Below, piece by piece: positions 11,864 through 23,590 of a stretch of DNA of 64,000 nt. The notes below the pieces were generated by a model. It ran no database searches, was not told the origin of the DNA, and worked only from the letters and a program-made list of their open reading frames with translations. Each line of letters opens with the position of its first letter. Within the stretch, counting starts at the first letter, position 1. The translations under genes were made by a program, and so were the position numbers. The stretch spans positions 1,193,001-1,257,000 of the forward strand of contig OU015673.1 in the NCBI GenBank assembly GCA_907165275.2, in the 5' to 3' direction. The stretch comes from Zygaena filipendulae. Taxonomy: Eukaryota; Arthropoda; Insecta; Lepidoptera; Zygaenidae.

Positions 11864-12149
11864 AAATGCTCTAAGTACTGTAGGTCTACAGCCAATAGTA
11901 AAAACGTTTACAAAATTTTCATCAGATTTCAAACAAAATTATTTGTATGTTGTGACAACCCTAGATGTATGGGGGTTAGTTCACGTCAATATGTGGCGAG
12001 AATCGAAGATAGCAGTTCCATTATTTATTTTCGCGTTGATAAAAAATTGTAACAAGTATATTATTTTATATTATTTTATAGTGCTTTATGGGACAATAGT
12101 TTTCACAGTGGCGGTTTTTTATGTGTTTTACATTTCAAAGTAAAGTCCG

Positions 12150-12290
12150 AGATATAAGGTACCCTATGTGCTTTTCTGTGGCTTTGACAGCGTGTCTTCA
12201 AGATTCCATAATGATCGGTTGAGTAGTCAACGCGTGAAATCGTAACAAACAAACAAACAAACTTACATTATTTTTCATGTATTGCTCGTA
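12150..12290 (-). mobile_element. Helitron-like fragment
   Basis: GTACCCTATGTGCTTTTCTG, ATGATCGGTTGAGTAGTC and CAAACAAACAAACAAACTTA correspond to the repeat body; the 3' core is missing. Confidence 0.5.
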
Positions 12291-12350
12291 ATATTAAGGA
12301 ATTCAAAAGGCGAGCAAGAAACTCCAAGAAGTCGATTATATAATTTTATA

Positions 12351-12692
12351 GGGTGTCCCGTAACTCGACGTCAAGCCAGAACCAGGCTAAATAATAACAG
12401 CTGTTAGCAAAAAAATATAAAAATCTTTGATATGCCTATTTAAAAAGAGGACATAACTTTGAAAAATAATTTTGAAAACTTCATTGGCAAAAACGTAATA
12501 TTTTCTTATAGACGGACAAATGGCTGTAAATTTTAAACAGTAGTTTTCAGAAACAATATTCAGGATTACACAATAAGAAGAAAATTTAAAAAAAGTAAAG
12601 GTTTGTGATGAGAATTTTTTTAAAGATTATTTTTTTGCGTTTTTCTATTAACAGTTATGACCTGCCTGGTTCTGGCTTGCAATCGATTTACG
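12351..12692. mobile_element. CAGGGTGTCCCGTAA-type MITE, copy 2, degenerate
   Basis: Starts GGGTGTCCCGTAACTCGACG and ends near CTTGCAATCGATTTACG. It shares the GAAAACTTCATTGGCAAAAA and AACAGCTGTTA interior of the copy at 22106, but is longer and has lost its exact right end. Confidence 0.65.
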
Positions 12693-13078
12693 TATAATTT
12701 ATCGCGTTTTGGCGTTCGAATTTCATGAGTAATCCACAAAACCGCGTATATCCGAATAGGATATTCGGTTATAACCGTCGAATGCACATAACATACCCCT
12801 GCAGTGTGTATATTGAAGGTAAGTAATACAGAGCTCATGAGCTCAGTGACGGGGGGAAAGGATACACGTGAAAAATAGGTAGGTACTTAGTTTTACCTCC
12901 ATTTCGCTTCACAGAGATATAGTACTTTATTGTTGGTTTAGTTAATGGACGGTACGGGGACCTTGTCTGGTTCATCGGGAGAGTTCCACTCCGCGAGATG
13001 GGCTGTGTAGGTATCTACAGTCCACAGAATGAATAAAAACATATAACATATATAAATCTATACAATATATAAAAACTA

Positions 13079-13806
13079 CTAGCAGTTCCCGCGGTTCCAC
13101 CCGCGTTAGTTTCGGACAACCCGGGGGAAATCCGGGATAAAAAGAACCCCATGTGTTATTTCAATGTGTAAGCTATAAAAAAATATAAAAAATGTTGTCA
13201 CCATACCTGCCTGCTAAACAAAAGGTACCGGGTTCGATTCCCGGTGGGGGTGCACTTTGTGTGAGGAACACAGGGTTCCACTTTCCAATCTGGGTGTGTT
13301 TATATATCTATATAGTATAATAATATAACAAGTTGTGCCCGCGGTTTCACCCGCGTTAATTTCAGAATTCCCGCGGGAATTCCGGGATAAGAAGTACCCT
13401 ATGTGTTAATTTGATGTATAAGCTATATCATTGTAAAGTTTCATTGAAATCCATCCAGTAGTTTTTGCGTGAAAGAGTAACAAACATCCATCCATCCATC
13501 CATGCATCCATCCTTCTATCCATCTATACTTACACTTTCGCGTTTATCTGTGTTGTGAAGTGGATTAAAAGAAAAAAAAAATACTGTGCACCTATACTTT
13601 GGGACACATTCCAGTTCTAGTAATATAATATGTACATAATACTTATTGTGTCTGGTTTTGTTTGCCAATAAATAAAATATAATAAAAATAAATAAATTAT
13701 CGTAAAGTTTCATTAAAATCCATTGAGTAGTTTTTGCGTGAAAGAGTAACAAACATCCATACATCCGTACATACAAACTTTCACGTTTATAATATAAGTA
13801 AGAATT
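13079..13806 (-). mobile_element. Cluster of Helitron-like copies around a SINE
   Basis: Reverse pieces at 13079-13195, 13331-13545 (with (ATCC)n) and 13684-13806, broken up by the SINE fragment at 13200-13325 and AT-rich filler. Confidence 0.65.
13200..13325 (+). mobile_element. tRNA-derived SINE fragment
   Basis: Contains box B (GGTTCGATTCCCGG at about 13231) and the same body as the copies at 24727 and 50600; the 3' half is missing. A separate 3' scrap of the family (GTTGTGAAGTGGATT) occurs at about 13552-13570. Confidence 0.7.
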
Positions 13807-13810
13807 AACG

Positions 13811-13936
13811 GCCGCGTCTCGCAGTCGTTTTAATGATTAATTAATTTTAATTAAAGATTTTTTAAAACAAAATTGCCGCAATCAGAGACGTTCATAAAAT
13901 AAACGTTCACTGACATTAAATTAAATTTAACTTAAA
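13811..13936. mobile_element. Degenerate half of the 237-bp foldback MITE
   Basis: Matches the left arm of the 237-bp family (GCCGC, then GTCTCGCAGTCG, then TTAATGATTA, then GCCGCAATCAGAGACGTTCA) but is diverged and lacks the right arm. Confidence 0.6.
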
Positions 13937-14237
13937 TTAGTTCCACCTTTCCGAAGATTAACCTCGCTTTCGGAGCTAAGTGTACCTACTTGAACAAGTT
14001 ACCACACTTTCTTGAAACGCTGTTTTTGCACCGAGTCTCACACACTACGTATACCTAAATCAAAATGCGAAAATATAAAGATGGTAGCGCAACGTTTTCT
14101 AGCAATTTTACCCTTCTCACTTTGGAGCCGCAAGTGAAATTGACCTTTATGGTTGAAAACATAAAGCTTATAATGCCATTGTGTCAATATGTGTGTAATT
14201 GATGGACATAGTTTTCCGGTTGCAATTTATGGATAGT
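13937..14237. other. No gene seen
   Basis: Unassigned AT-rich sequence with no ORF or repeat recognised. Confidence 0.5.
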
Positions 14238-14474
14238 TGGACATAGATAAGCAATAGTGTGTTAACCCACATTGGAGAAATTTTGAGTAAATCGTATTTT
14301 AAAAGTGTAGCGCCATTTTGTTTCAACATTTTTTATGTTCTATATTTAGTTACATATTTAATCAGTGTAATAAGGCAAACACATAATTAAAAAACGTTTT
14401 CCAACTCTCAATAAATTGTTCTGAATCAATAACTTAATTTTGTGGGTTAACATGTTATTGCTTATCTGCGTCCA
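14238..14474 (-). mobile_element. TGGAC/GTCCA MITE, copy 2
   Basis: Reverse orientation relative to the other copies, judged from the AGCGCCATTTTG interior motif. The flanking dinucleotides are GT on both sides. Confidence 0.85.
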
Positions 14475-14573
14475 GTTAGGAATATTTTTTTGCACTCTCC
14501 GAGGGCCGGGCGTTTAGTACGATGAGCTCTTACTAGCATAATATGTGAGTGGATAATGGATATGTTGTGACCA

Positions 14574-14660
14574 TAGAGCAAATAAATAAAATAGAGAGGA
14601 CATATACCTAGACGGGGCAGGCGCGCCACCGACCGTTGCAAAACTTCTTTAGCTGCCATC
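14574..14660 (-). repeat. GCGCGCCTGCCC repeat, reverse copy
   Basis: GGGGCAGGCGCGCCACCGAC and GACCATAGAGCAAATAAAT, matching 28895-29005 in reverse. Confidence 0.5.
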
Positions 14661-15000
14661 TCAAGTATATTTTGGTTGTTGACGAGTGAAAGCCGTATCG
14701 AAAACACGCGTGTCACGTTTTTCGTTATTTCAGTCACTTTTCAGCATCTATTTTGGACCCTGAGCAGGAAACTGACTTTGAAGAGAGCCATTTTTTAACT
14801 TTGGGATCAATCTAACATTGTCATTGGCGTTTCGCCATAATTGAAGAAGTAGATGAAGAGATTGTTATTATTAAGAAACATTGTCATTGGCAAATTATAG
14901 TTATTAAACATATTAAAGAAGAAGAAGAAGAAGAAGTATATTTTCCACAATATTCTCAAAACTGGGAATTTTTAAAACAGTGACTTAGCGAAAACATAAC

Positions 15001-15256
15001 TAAATCTACGATAATTTTGGATGCCACGCGGGAATTCCAAACTATCCCCTAGCCAAGAGGTTGACTGGTGACTGCCTTTGTACGAAAATGTGCAATAAAG
15101 TTCTTTAAATAAATTCCAGGATAAAAAATACCCTAGCCAACTACACCCCTGGCAAACTGTGCGCAAAATTTCATGATGGTCAATTGAGTAATTAAGGCGT
15201 AAAAGCGTAACACACAAACAAATAAATAAACTGACATTCGCGCTTATATTAGTAAG
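15001..15256 (-). mobile_element. Helitron-like repeat, degenerate
   Basis: From CCACGCGGGAATTCC to CGCGCTTATATTAGTAAGA; an insertion of about 60 bp lies after the first block. It abuts the CRE-palindrome MITE at 15257. Confidence 0.6.
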
Positions 15257-15586
15257 AATAGGAATGTTGACTACTATTGAAAATCAAAATTCTAATTAGT
15301 CCGTCAGTTAGAAAATAAAAAAACAATAGACACGTATTTTTTGCTTTTTTAAATAAATTAAAATATACAGAGATAAAAGGGCATTAAAGTTTAGGATGAG
15401 GAGGTCGTGACGTCACTAACCGCAAACCGCCATACAAACTGTCAGAATAGTGACGTCACGCGAAATTTCAACTCAATATATCGCCGTTATTTTTTGATTA
15501 CATAAAAAAAGAAAAAATACGTGTCCAATATTTTTTAATAATCTACAAGACGGACTAAAAAATAAAAATTAGTCCACATGCCCATT
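15257..15586 (-). mobile_element. CRE-palindrome MITE, copy 2
   Basis: 330 bp, reverse orientation. Ends AATAGGAATGTTGACTA and TAGTCCACATGCCCATT. Two TGACGTCA palindromes flank a short core with CCGCCATACAAACTGTCAG. It abuts the 5' end of a Helitron-like copy. Confidence 0.82.
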
Positions 15587-15893
15587 AGTTTTTTTAAGAT
15601 GATGTCAGGAGTCCCTGAGGGATAAGTAATATAAAAATTACATTACCTACTTCTATTTTCAGTTATATTTTACCAAAATTGGATTAGATTTTAGACCATA
15701 CGCCTTCAATAAGTTAACTCTTCTATAGTGACTTGGCGCGATGCCACGAGTCAAACTTTGAACAAATAATATCTATTTTCAGTTTTCATCTTACTGCTAA
15801 ATTATTTTAATTTAACTTGGTCAAAGTTTAAATGTTAAACGCTTCTGTTCTCAGTCGCCCCTCGTTATAACTGACTGAACTCGTTCATAATAA

Positions 15894-16114
15894 CTAGCTG
15901 GTCCCCGCGGTCTCAGCCGCGGTAATTTCGGAGTTTCCGCGGAAATTCCGGGAAAAAAGTACCCTATGTCCTTTTCTGTGCCCCTGACAACGTGCATGCC
16001 AAATTTCATCCAAATCCGTTCAGCCGTGTTTGTGTGATTGAGTAACAAACATCTAACTCTGAGAACTTCGGGAACTCTGAAATTAACGCGGGTGAAACCG
16101 AGAGGCACAACTAG
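15894..16114. mobile_element. Two Helitron-like pieces in inverted orientation
   Basis: A reverse copy (3' CTAG complement at 15894) runs to about 16060 and is joined to a forward 3' fragment ending ACAACTAG at 16114, giving CTAG-type ends facing outward on both sides. Confidence 0.65.
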
Positions 16115-16630
16115 TCCTATATAAAAAAAATTGTGTTTAATAAACGCTTTTTTAATTTTTTTTTTTTTATTTATTACATGTAATTTTAAAAATAAAAGCC
16201 TCAAGTTTACAACGAATTTGTCACCTCACCTTTGCCGTTGCGAAAAAAAGAATTTGTTGAAAGTTGCTAGAAATAGCCTTTGATAATATTTCATTTAATT
16301 TATGATCTGAAAACAATCAAATCAATACTAACCTGAAACAATAAACAAATACAAAAAAGCAAATTTGGATTCAATTACTGAACAATCAAAAATCAAAGAA
16401 ATCTCTCACCGAAATAAATTATTTATCAATCGAAGAAACATAAACTGAAAGAAATTGATGCACAAAAGGTTTCACGATCAAAGAAAACGTCTAAAGGAAG
16501 CGTTCGCGTGAAATCTGAAAATGTCACCTTGCTCAAACACAATTAAAGAAAATTCATTTGCACAAAGAGGGTTAAATCTTTTGATTATTGGTACGTGGGA
16601 CGTGGATGGATAGGGTTGAATTACTTTCTT
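16115..16630. other. No gene seen
   Basis: Strongly A-rich sequence with many AATC/AAAG words; nothing recognised. Confidence 0.5.
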
Positions 16631-17176
16631 AGGGTTCCGTAGCCAAATAGCAAAAACGGGACCCTTATGGATTCATCATGTCTGTCTGTCCGTCCGTATG
16701 TCACAGCCACTTTTTTCTGAAACTATAAGAACTGTATAGTTGAAACTCGGTAAGTAGATGTATTTTGTAAACCGCATGATTTTCACACAAAAATAGAAAA
16801 AAAAACATGAAATTTTGGGGGTTCCCCATAGTTAGAACTGAAACTCAAATGTTTTTTTTTTCATCAAACCCATACGTATCTATGGATATATCTTCAAAAA
16901 TAATATTGAGGTTTCTAATATGTTTTTTTCTAAGCTGAATAGTTTTCGCGAGAGACACTTCCAAATTGGTAAAATATGTATTCCCTCCCGTAACTTCTAA
17001 AATAAGAGAATGATAAAACTAGAAAAATATATGATGCAAATTTCCACTGAAAATTGGTTTGAACGAGATCGTACACCGCAAAAAAGTACACTATTATTAA
17101 AACATCGATCAAAGTTACAACTTTTGCTACGGAACCCTTCATGAACGCGTCCGACTCGCACTTGGCCGCTTTTTAT
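16631..17176. mobile_element. AGGGTTCCGTAG repeat
   Basis: AGGGTTCCGTAG at the left and CTACGGAACCCT ending at 17138 are inverted, followed by a conserved extension CGTCCGACTCGCACTTGGCC. This is a common repeat of lepidopteran genomes. It includes a GTCTGTCTGTCCGTCCGTAT stretch near the left end. Coding capacity is absent. Confidence 0.72.
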
Positions 17177-17469
17177 TTCACTCGGGCAGGAATTATACAG
17201 TCCAACGGCGAAGGGTTAGTTGAAGTCTAAAAAGGACATTTTTCAAAGTAATCACAACCGGAAAATTGGTGACAGAAAATTGGATTAAAGGAATAAAACG
17301 GTTATTAATTAGGCTCGAAGGGGAGATGGGGCAGGAAACTTTTGGGCACCAGGTTTCACGTATAAATTACAGAGGCTGAAGATATCTGAAATAGGTAAAT
17401 ACCTACTGCTTTCACAGTTTAATTTGTTACAGCTAAGCGCAATTCTGAATCCTTACCTATGTGAACATA

Positions 17470-17705
17470 TGGACGCAAATAAGCAATGACATGTTAACCC
17501 ACAAACTTAATTTATTGATTCAGAACGATTTATTGAGAGTTAGGGAACATTTTTATTATGCTTTTTACCTTATTACATTGCTTAAATATGTAACTAAATA
17601 TTTAACATAAAAAATGTTGACACAAAATGGCGCTAAACTTTTAAGACACGATTTACTCAGAATTTCTCCAGTGTGGGTTAACACACTATTGCTTATCTAT
17701 GTCCA
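17470..17705 (+). mobile_element. TGGAC/GTCCA MITE, copy 3
   Basis: Same ends and interior as the copy at 6285. The flanking dinucleotides differ (TA and GT), so its target duplication is lost or mutated. Confidence 0.85.
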
Positions 17706-17911
17706 GTTATCGTATTGGTCGCAAAAAAATCTCAAAAAGTACCTACCTTTAATCGGAAAATTGGTAAGTAACTTTGCTTCATGTTAAGTTTGTAAAATAC
17801 TTTTGTGAGAATATATTTCTATCGATTAGGTACCTACTTAAAAAAAAAATTCCATTTTTATATCTCTAGCCGAAAACGTCAAGTATCTACTTATCGAATA
17901 GAAGCTACTCA

Positions 17912-18290
17912 CGGTCCATTTTATCCCGGAATTCCCGCGGGAACTCCGAAATTTACGAGGTACAGCTAGTTGAAAATAAGCGCGGATTCTGGTACCCACT
18001 AGTTTCATTTTTATGTAGCTAAAACGTAGTGATTACCTTCTCTATGTATGTTGCTACTTAAAACTAAGAAGAAAAAAATCAGTATAATATTTATACAAAT
18101 ACTAGTTGTGCCCCGCGGGTTAACCCGCGTTAATTTCAGAGTTCCCGCGGAAAATCCGGGATAAAAAGTACCATATGTGTTAATCTGATGTATAAGCTAT
18201 ATAGTAAAGTTTCATTTAAATTCATCCAGTAGTTTTTGCGTGTAAGAGTAACAAACATTCATCCATCCATCCATCCATCCATCCAAAAAC
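17912..18290. mobile_element. Helitron-like fragments
   Basis: A forward 3' piece (TTATCCCGGAATTCCCGCGG ... CAGCTAG) ends near 17968; a reverse copy starts at 18102 and ends in (ATCC)n near 18290. Confidence 0.65.
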
Positions 18291-18764
18291 CAAAAATAGT
18301 ATTACGTGTATTTTTGTCTGAATCTGAATTGAATCAGTATTATGTAATTTTTTCGGTTTTAATTTTTTTTATTATTTTGATTATTTCTCGCTTTTAAGTG
18401 ATTTATTTCGTTATTTACCTAAGTTACAGTAGCCTAATGTCAACTGCTCATCACCTTTTACAAAATATTGCTTTTCCCGATGCAGGGAGGTTAATTGTTG
18501 AGGAGTTCTCCTGGTAAATCACCATCAGTTTCACTTCGCCATATATATTGTGAAGAGCATACATTGTTTGGGAACCATATCAAAGTTAACGTATCGGAAC
18601 TCGTGAAATACTTATTATTGAGTAGTTCCAATGACCACCTGTGGTCTTCATCATCAATTCCACTTCTTCAAATTTTGCTTTTCGGAAGCAAATGAATGAT
18701 TTACTATAAAAAATACCTAAATCGCTATAGGCGTGCCTATAATTTTTGAAGAGTTCCCTCGATT
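18291..18764. other. No gene seen
   Basis: Contains 60-80 codon ORFs on opposite strands without family features. Confidence 0.5.
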
Positions 18765-18955
18765 TCTCCAAGATCCCATCATCAGATCCCGACTTGGTGG
18801 CAATGGGATCTAATTGGGAGTATACCCTTTCAAACAAAAAAAGAATTTTTCAAATCGGTCCAACCGTCTTCGAGTAATCGGTGAACATACATAAAAAAAA
18901 AATACATACAATCGAATGAAAAACCTCCTCCTTTTTGGAAGACGGTTAAAAATAT
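18765..18955 (+). mobile_element. RTE-like 3' tail, copy 2
   Basis: Longer copy starting near GATCCCATCATCAGATCCCG and ending CCTTTTTGGAAGACGG. Confidence 0.65.
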
Positions 18956-19352
18956 GGTTAAGTATTTAAAAATATATTACAATAATAAAATCATGTACAC
19001 ACTCTTTCCTTCTAAATGACAATACAAACACAAATAAGCGAAACCTCCCAAAACTGGTTGTTCAAACAAGATCCTCGAAATGAGTCCTTGCTTAGTGAAG
19101 AATATTAAGGAAAGACACTTAGCTTCCGTAGTGATTGGACAGCTCGAGTGTCGAGCACCCATCTGATACTGATTGATTTTCTCGCCCCAATAAATACAAA
19201 ACAAAGATAAGAAACAATGCGAGATTTCTGCTCCCCATTCTGTATTTATACATATCAAGTAAAACAAAATAGAAATGAAGGGAGGGCGACATAGCATGAT
19301 GTTATCTATGGATTTACAGAGTTTTGTTGTTACAATTTACTTGATACATCAC
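18956..19352. other. No gene seen
   Basis: A 106-residue reverse ORF (18977-19297) has no recognisable domain, repeat or signal and probably arises by chance. Confidence 0.45.
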
Positions 19353-19354
19353 TA

Positions 19355-19704
19355 TTAAGGTCCATAGATATAAATCTACAGACATTGAGCGTGCCAGACA
19401 CGTTCCGTCGCCGACAAAATATTCTCCTATGCCTACAGTTGCGTATTAACGCATTCACATCTATCATAACGCGGCCGCGCAGATGCGGACAGACACGGGC
19501 CAGTGTCTACGTGTCTGACGTCTGTCTGTACGTGTCTGTGGCTACATGGCGAGTAGTGTGAATAGACCATCGCAACCTTGCAGACAGACGTCTTTTGTAA
19601 ATAAACGGTGTATGTTGGTTTTTCCCCACATTTTTTTCTTGGCACGTGTCTAGCACGGAACGAGTCGAGCACGCTCAGTGTCTGTAGATATAAATGAACC
19701 TTAA
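19355..19704. mobile_element. Mariner-like TIR element, 350 bp
   Basis: Inverted ends TTAAGGTCCATAGATATAAA and TTTATATC/AT..AACCTTAA, flanked by TA on both sides (19353-19354 and 19705-19706). The TIRs extend about 60 bp (GAGCGTGC ... GCACGCTC). No transposase. Confidence 0.75.
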
Positions 19705-19914
19705 TAGTCAGAGATAACCGAATTTCCGTCCGTCTGTAGAAAATGTTGAGTCATTATATTAAGGTGGTTTATTAAGAGTAAAGTCATATTTATCATAGAG
19801 CTGGTTGCCATTTTGTTGCGACACTCTGTTTTGACTACTTTTTGTTATTGAATATTATTTACTTATCTCTGTTTTTATTAAAGTAAATTTCATCGCAATT
19901 CATTTTATTTTAAA

Positions 19915-20290
19915 CTAGCTGTGCCCCGCAGTTTCACCCGCGTGAGTTTTGGGATCAGGAACCTTTGCGGACGCAGGCAGAACAACCCGCCAAAGGTTCA
20001 TCACAATCGGACCAATGGTTTTGAAACGCATAGAGGACAAACATAAAAACATTCATTTTTATTTATAATATAGGTATCTAGCTGTTACCTCGCGGTTTCA
20101 ACCGCATGAATTTTTCAAACTCCCTCGGGAACTATAAAAGAAAGCTAGAGTATCCTTGTAACGTTTTTATCTCGGAAAAAAACCAACCAGTTTCCAAAGG
20201 AGGATTAGTGAAATATATGATCTAGATTGACACCCGGGAAACTTTTTGTTCTGCAACACAGAGTTACCGAGGGAACTGCAAAAACCTCCG
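19915..20290 (-). mobile_element. Two abutting Helitron-like copies
   Basis: 19915-20077 belongs to a subtype with AGGAACCTTTGCGGACGCAG (also at 49281); a second copy starts directly at 20078 with CTAGCTGTTACCTCGCGG. Confidence 0.65.
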
Positions 20291-20360
20291 CGGGAGAGAC
20301 AGGTAGTAGTGGTTTTGTATAAATTTTCAGAAGAAAGGAAACCTTTTGTAATCCACCAAA

Positions 20361-20440
20361 CATCGTTGGTGTAGTGGTAAATAAACCTGACTGCTACGCC
20401 GGGTGTCGCAGCTTCGATCCCCGCATCAGGAAGAAAATTT
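20361..20440 (+). mobile_element. Second tRNA-derived SINE head
   Basis: TGGTGTAGTGGTAAATAAAC and, 35 nt later, GCTTCGATCCCCGCATC resemble boxes A and B. The same sequence, diverged, is at 3121-3200. No acceptor stem pairs, so it is a SINE relic and not a tRNA gene. Confidence 0.55.
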
Positions 20441-20636
20441 TTGTGATTATTTATTGGTTCAATATAAACGGTTTTTTGCCTTTTTTTTTCATTTTCATTA
20501 TTGTTTATCCTGTGCCCTCAACAACGTATGTATTGTTCCTACCAAGGTATCATAAGTAGCTAGGTAATTGTTTCCGAAAAAAAGTAGTAGTGAAATTGTA
20601 GTAATTTCCAAATAATTTTATTGATATTAATGTGTA

Positions 20637-20745
20637 TTAACTGCCTTCCGCGGCTTCGCCGGCGTCGATTTCGGAGTTCCCGCGGGAGCCGGAACTAAAA
20701 GCTCATGATGATCGGCTGAAAGCGTAACAAACAAACAAATTGCTT
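20637..20745 (-). mobile_element. Helitron-like fragment
   Basis: CTTCCGCGGCTTCGCCGGCG and GAGTTCCCGCGGGAGCCGG, then GATCGGCTGAAAGCGTAACA. Confidence 0.5.
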
Positions 20746-21281
20746 ACAGTTGCATAGTTAGTGTTCTGTGGCAAAAATTGTTTGTAGTCATGGTTAAGTT
20801 TCTATCATTTTGTTTTGTTACCCCTTTGCGACTAACCGTGTATGTAACATTAGAAGCAGTATCTCGGGACGGGTGGATGGCTGGCTGTTCGCCAGTTTCT
20901 CATTTTGTACTACGTCATAGCGACTGCCTCTTTGCGCTACTGCAGTTGTAACCTACTTAAAAAATATTGCTTTTGGAACGAAATTCCTTAAAGCTGCTCA
21001 CGGTAGGAGTTAACTGGTGGAAATCGTCACGAATTACGAAAAGAAAAAAAGTCATGCCCCCTCCATGCGACAATATCTCCCTGTACCTATTCTTTTTTTT
21101 TAATTTCATTTCAAACTACCGCGATTTCAGACACGCTTCCCAACTTTCAGGCTAAAGGGTTAAATTACTGAAAACCTTCGAAAACATGCTTATAAACGAC
21201 ACTAGCCCCGCAGTTTCACCCACGTCGTTTTCGGAATTCCCGCAGGAACTCTTTATCTGGATTTAGTACGATATCTCCAAT

Positions 21282-21519
21282 TGGACGCAGATAAGCAATA
21301 ACATGTTAACCCACAAAACGAAGTTATTGATTCAGAACGATTTATTGAGAGTTAGAAAACGTTATTTAATTATGTGTTTACCTTATTACATTGAATAAAT
21401 ATGTAACTAAATATTGAACATAAAAAATGTTGACACAAAATGGCGCTATAATTTTAAAACTTTAATTTACTCGAAATTTCTCCAGTGTGGGTTAACACAC
21501 TATTGCTTATCTATGTCCA
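21282..21519 (+). mobile_element. TGGAC/GTCCA MITE, copy 4
   Basis: Complete ends. The flanking dinucleotides are AT on both sides. Another copy lies only about 200 bp downstream. Confidence 0.85.
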
Positions 21520-21725
21520 ATTATAAATACGATATCTGTTTATCTGTACATTTGCGTTTCCATTTGTTATGGCAAATAAAGTTTTCCATTCATTCAATTC
21601 TAAGACCTAAATTATTTGCATCTATATACCTACACCAAATAACTGTTCCTGCCACAGTTTCACCCGCGATAATTTATACTATAATTTTGACCCGTGATTT
21701 CACCCGCGGGAAACGCTTTTACAAT

Positions 21726-21962
21726 TGGACGTAGATAAGCAATAACATGTTAAACCACAAAGCGAAGTTATTGATTCAGAACGATTTATTGAGAGTTATA
21801 GAACGTTTTTTAATTATGTATTTACTTTATTACATTTTTTTAATATGTAACAATATGTTGGACATAAAAAATTTTGACACAAAATGTTGCTATAATTAGA
21901 AAACACGATTTACTCAAAATTTCTCCAATGTGGGTTAACACACTATTGCTTATCTATGTCCA
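21726..21962 (+). mobile_element. TGGAC/GTCCA MITE, copy 5
   Basis: Complete ends, same direction as the neighbour at 21282, and AT flanks again on both sides. The sequence between the two copies is Helitron-like debris. Confidence 0.85.
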
Positions 21963-22105
21963 ATTATAGAACAACTTTTTCAATTTCAATGAAACAAAGG
22001 CTGTATTATGTGGTTCCAAACTAAGCTTAATTTATCTGTGATAATCCGTTCAGTAGTTGCGAAGATTAGCGTGAACAGACACGCGGATTCTTCTCTTTCA
22101 TTATA

Positions 22106-22343
22106 CAGGATGTCCCGTAAATCGATGTCGAGTTAGAAACGGCTAAGTCATAACTATTCTAAAACTACTGCGTAAAATTTAAGTTTTTGCCAATGAAGTT
22201 TTCAAAATTATTGCTTTCGTCAGTTTTTAATGACTGTCCTTTTTTTAAATGGGCATAGCAAAGATTTTTATATTTTTCTGTTAACAGCTGTTATGACTTA
22301 GCCTATCTGGCTCTGGCTTGATGTCGATTTACGGGACACCCTG
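22106..22343. mobile_element. CAGGGTGTCCCGTAA-type MITE, copy 1
   Basis: Ends CAGGATGTCCCGTAAATCGA and TCGATTTACGGGACACCCTG, flanked by TA on both sides. Short ends of this kind with a TA duplication indicate a Tc1/mariner-type element. 238 bp, non-coding. Confidence 0.82.
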
Positions 22344-22639
22344 TATAGTAAGAAATAAATTTAGTTAGTTAAAGATAACATAGATAAATAAGTTAATCAA
22401 CTTTTAATTATCAACCCAATGGGTAGTCATCAAGTTAAACTGCCTAATGGAGGCTTTCCGTTTCTAACAAAAGGGGCGGCCGGTGAACGGAAATGGGATC
22501 ACAACAACACCGACTTTTATATTATTTATATATATACACAGCAATCCGCGGCCGCTGCGCTTAGACAATGGCGCCGTAATGAACGTTGACCTTTATTCTA
22601 TCACGTAATTGTAACACGGTAATCAATGGTTACGGCACA

Positions 22640-22880
22640 CCACCCGCTATATTTTCGGAGATCCCGCGGGAATTCCGGGATAAAAGTATGTTCCTTATAT
22701 CCTTTGCTGTGCCTATGACAACGTGTATAGTATTCAAAATTTAATGCAGTTTAACCCGCGTTAATTTCGGGGTTCCCGCGGGAGTTCAGGGACAAAATGT
22801 GCCCTATGTGCTTTTCTGTGCCCTTGACAATATGTATGCAAAATTTCATGATGATCAGTGGAGCCGTTAAGGCTTGTCCT
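22640..22880 (-). mobile_element. Helitron-like fragments
   Basis: Two reverse pieces (GGAGATCCCGCGGGAATTCC at about 22655 and GGGGTTCCCGCGGGAGTTC at about 22770), neither complete. Confidence 0.55.
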
Positions 22881-23590
22881 CTCTAGTTGATTTATTTGCT
22901 CTGTGGTTTCAACGGAACGGCGGACATTATATATATAACGTTTTAATTTTAACATATTTTTTATATAATTATCTGATTGTGGCGAATTAGACACACTTTT
23001 GCGGAAACAGTTGTCTACCGTCCGATGTTATTCAATTGAAAAACTTTATTTGATACAACACAAAGATTTACAGCATATACGCAACAACTAAATATATATA
23101 ACAAGTATTGAGGGTTCGCCTCTCAACCGACAGACAGACGCCGCCAGCCGAAGATCTGTGAGCGGACTCCATCCGACGACTGAGAAACGGACACCTACTT
23201 AAAATAACGGAATTGCTCTTCGCATCTATGTAAAAATACTCGTACTTCACTGGAGTCAAAGAGTTATTATCTATGAGTTTCTGAGTTCTCGCAGGAACTC
23301 CTAATTTCCCTAATTTCTCCTAAGTCCTCCACCCTGAGAGAAAAATAGGGGCTTGTTCGGTAAAGTTCGCGACCGAAAAGTTCCCCACCGAAGATTGGTC
23401 AACAGTATTTCTGCTACCGGTGTTCGGTCGGGCACTATATTTGGTCAGTATACTCTCCCGTAGTTTGCACATTATTGACACCGCGCGGGGTCGGTCACTG
23501 TGCCTGCTGGTCACTTATATTGTGTTGCTAACATATCCTTCGTGCAACGAAGGGCGACCTAGTTAATTTATTTGCTCTGCGGTACTGACG
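22874..23590 (+). repeat. GTCCTCTCTAGTTAATTTAT repeats
   Basis: GTCCTCTCTAGTTGATTTAT with TTGCTCTGTGG (22874-22910) and GACCTAGTTAATTTATTTGC (23555-23580) are repeated at 28965-29000 and, reversed, at 14574-14600. These look like the outer end of a dispersed element whose full extent I cannot define. The sequence at 23332-23480 is a different repeat. Confidence 0.4.
23332..23413 (+). repeat. CCCTGAGAGAAAAATAG repeat, copy 1
   Basis: Matches the last 76 bases of the window (63925-64000): CCCTGAGAGAAAAATAG, TAAAGTTCG, CACCGAAGA and TGGTCAACAGT are shared. Confidence 0.65.

Larger units (their letters stand above)
21205..22095 (-). mobile_element. Helitron-like fragments around two MITEs
   Basis: Reverse scraps at 21205-21260, 21645-21720 and 21965-22095 flank the MITEs at 21282 and 21726. 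The last ends near GCGTGAACAGACACGCG, next to the TA-flanked element at 22106. Confidence 0.5.

Noticed and set aside
15851..16204. 117-residue reverse ORF
   Set aside because: It reads through two Helitron-like fragments; similar peptides appear at every copy of the repeat.
20361..20440. Possible tRNA gene
   Set aside because: Box A and B resemblance only; no acceptor stem or proper anticodon arm, and a diverged copy exists at 3121, so it is a SINE head.
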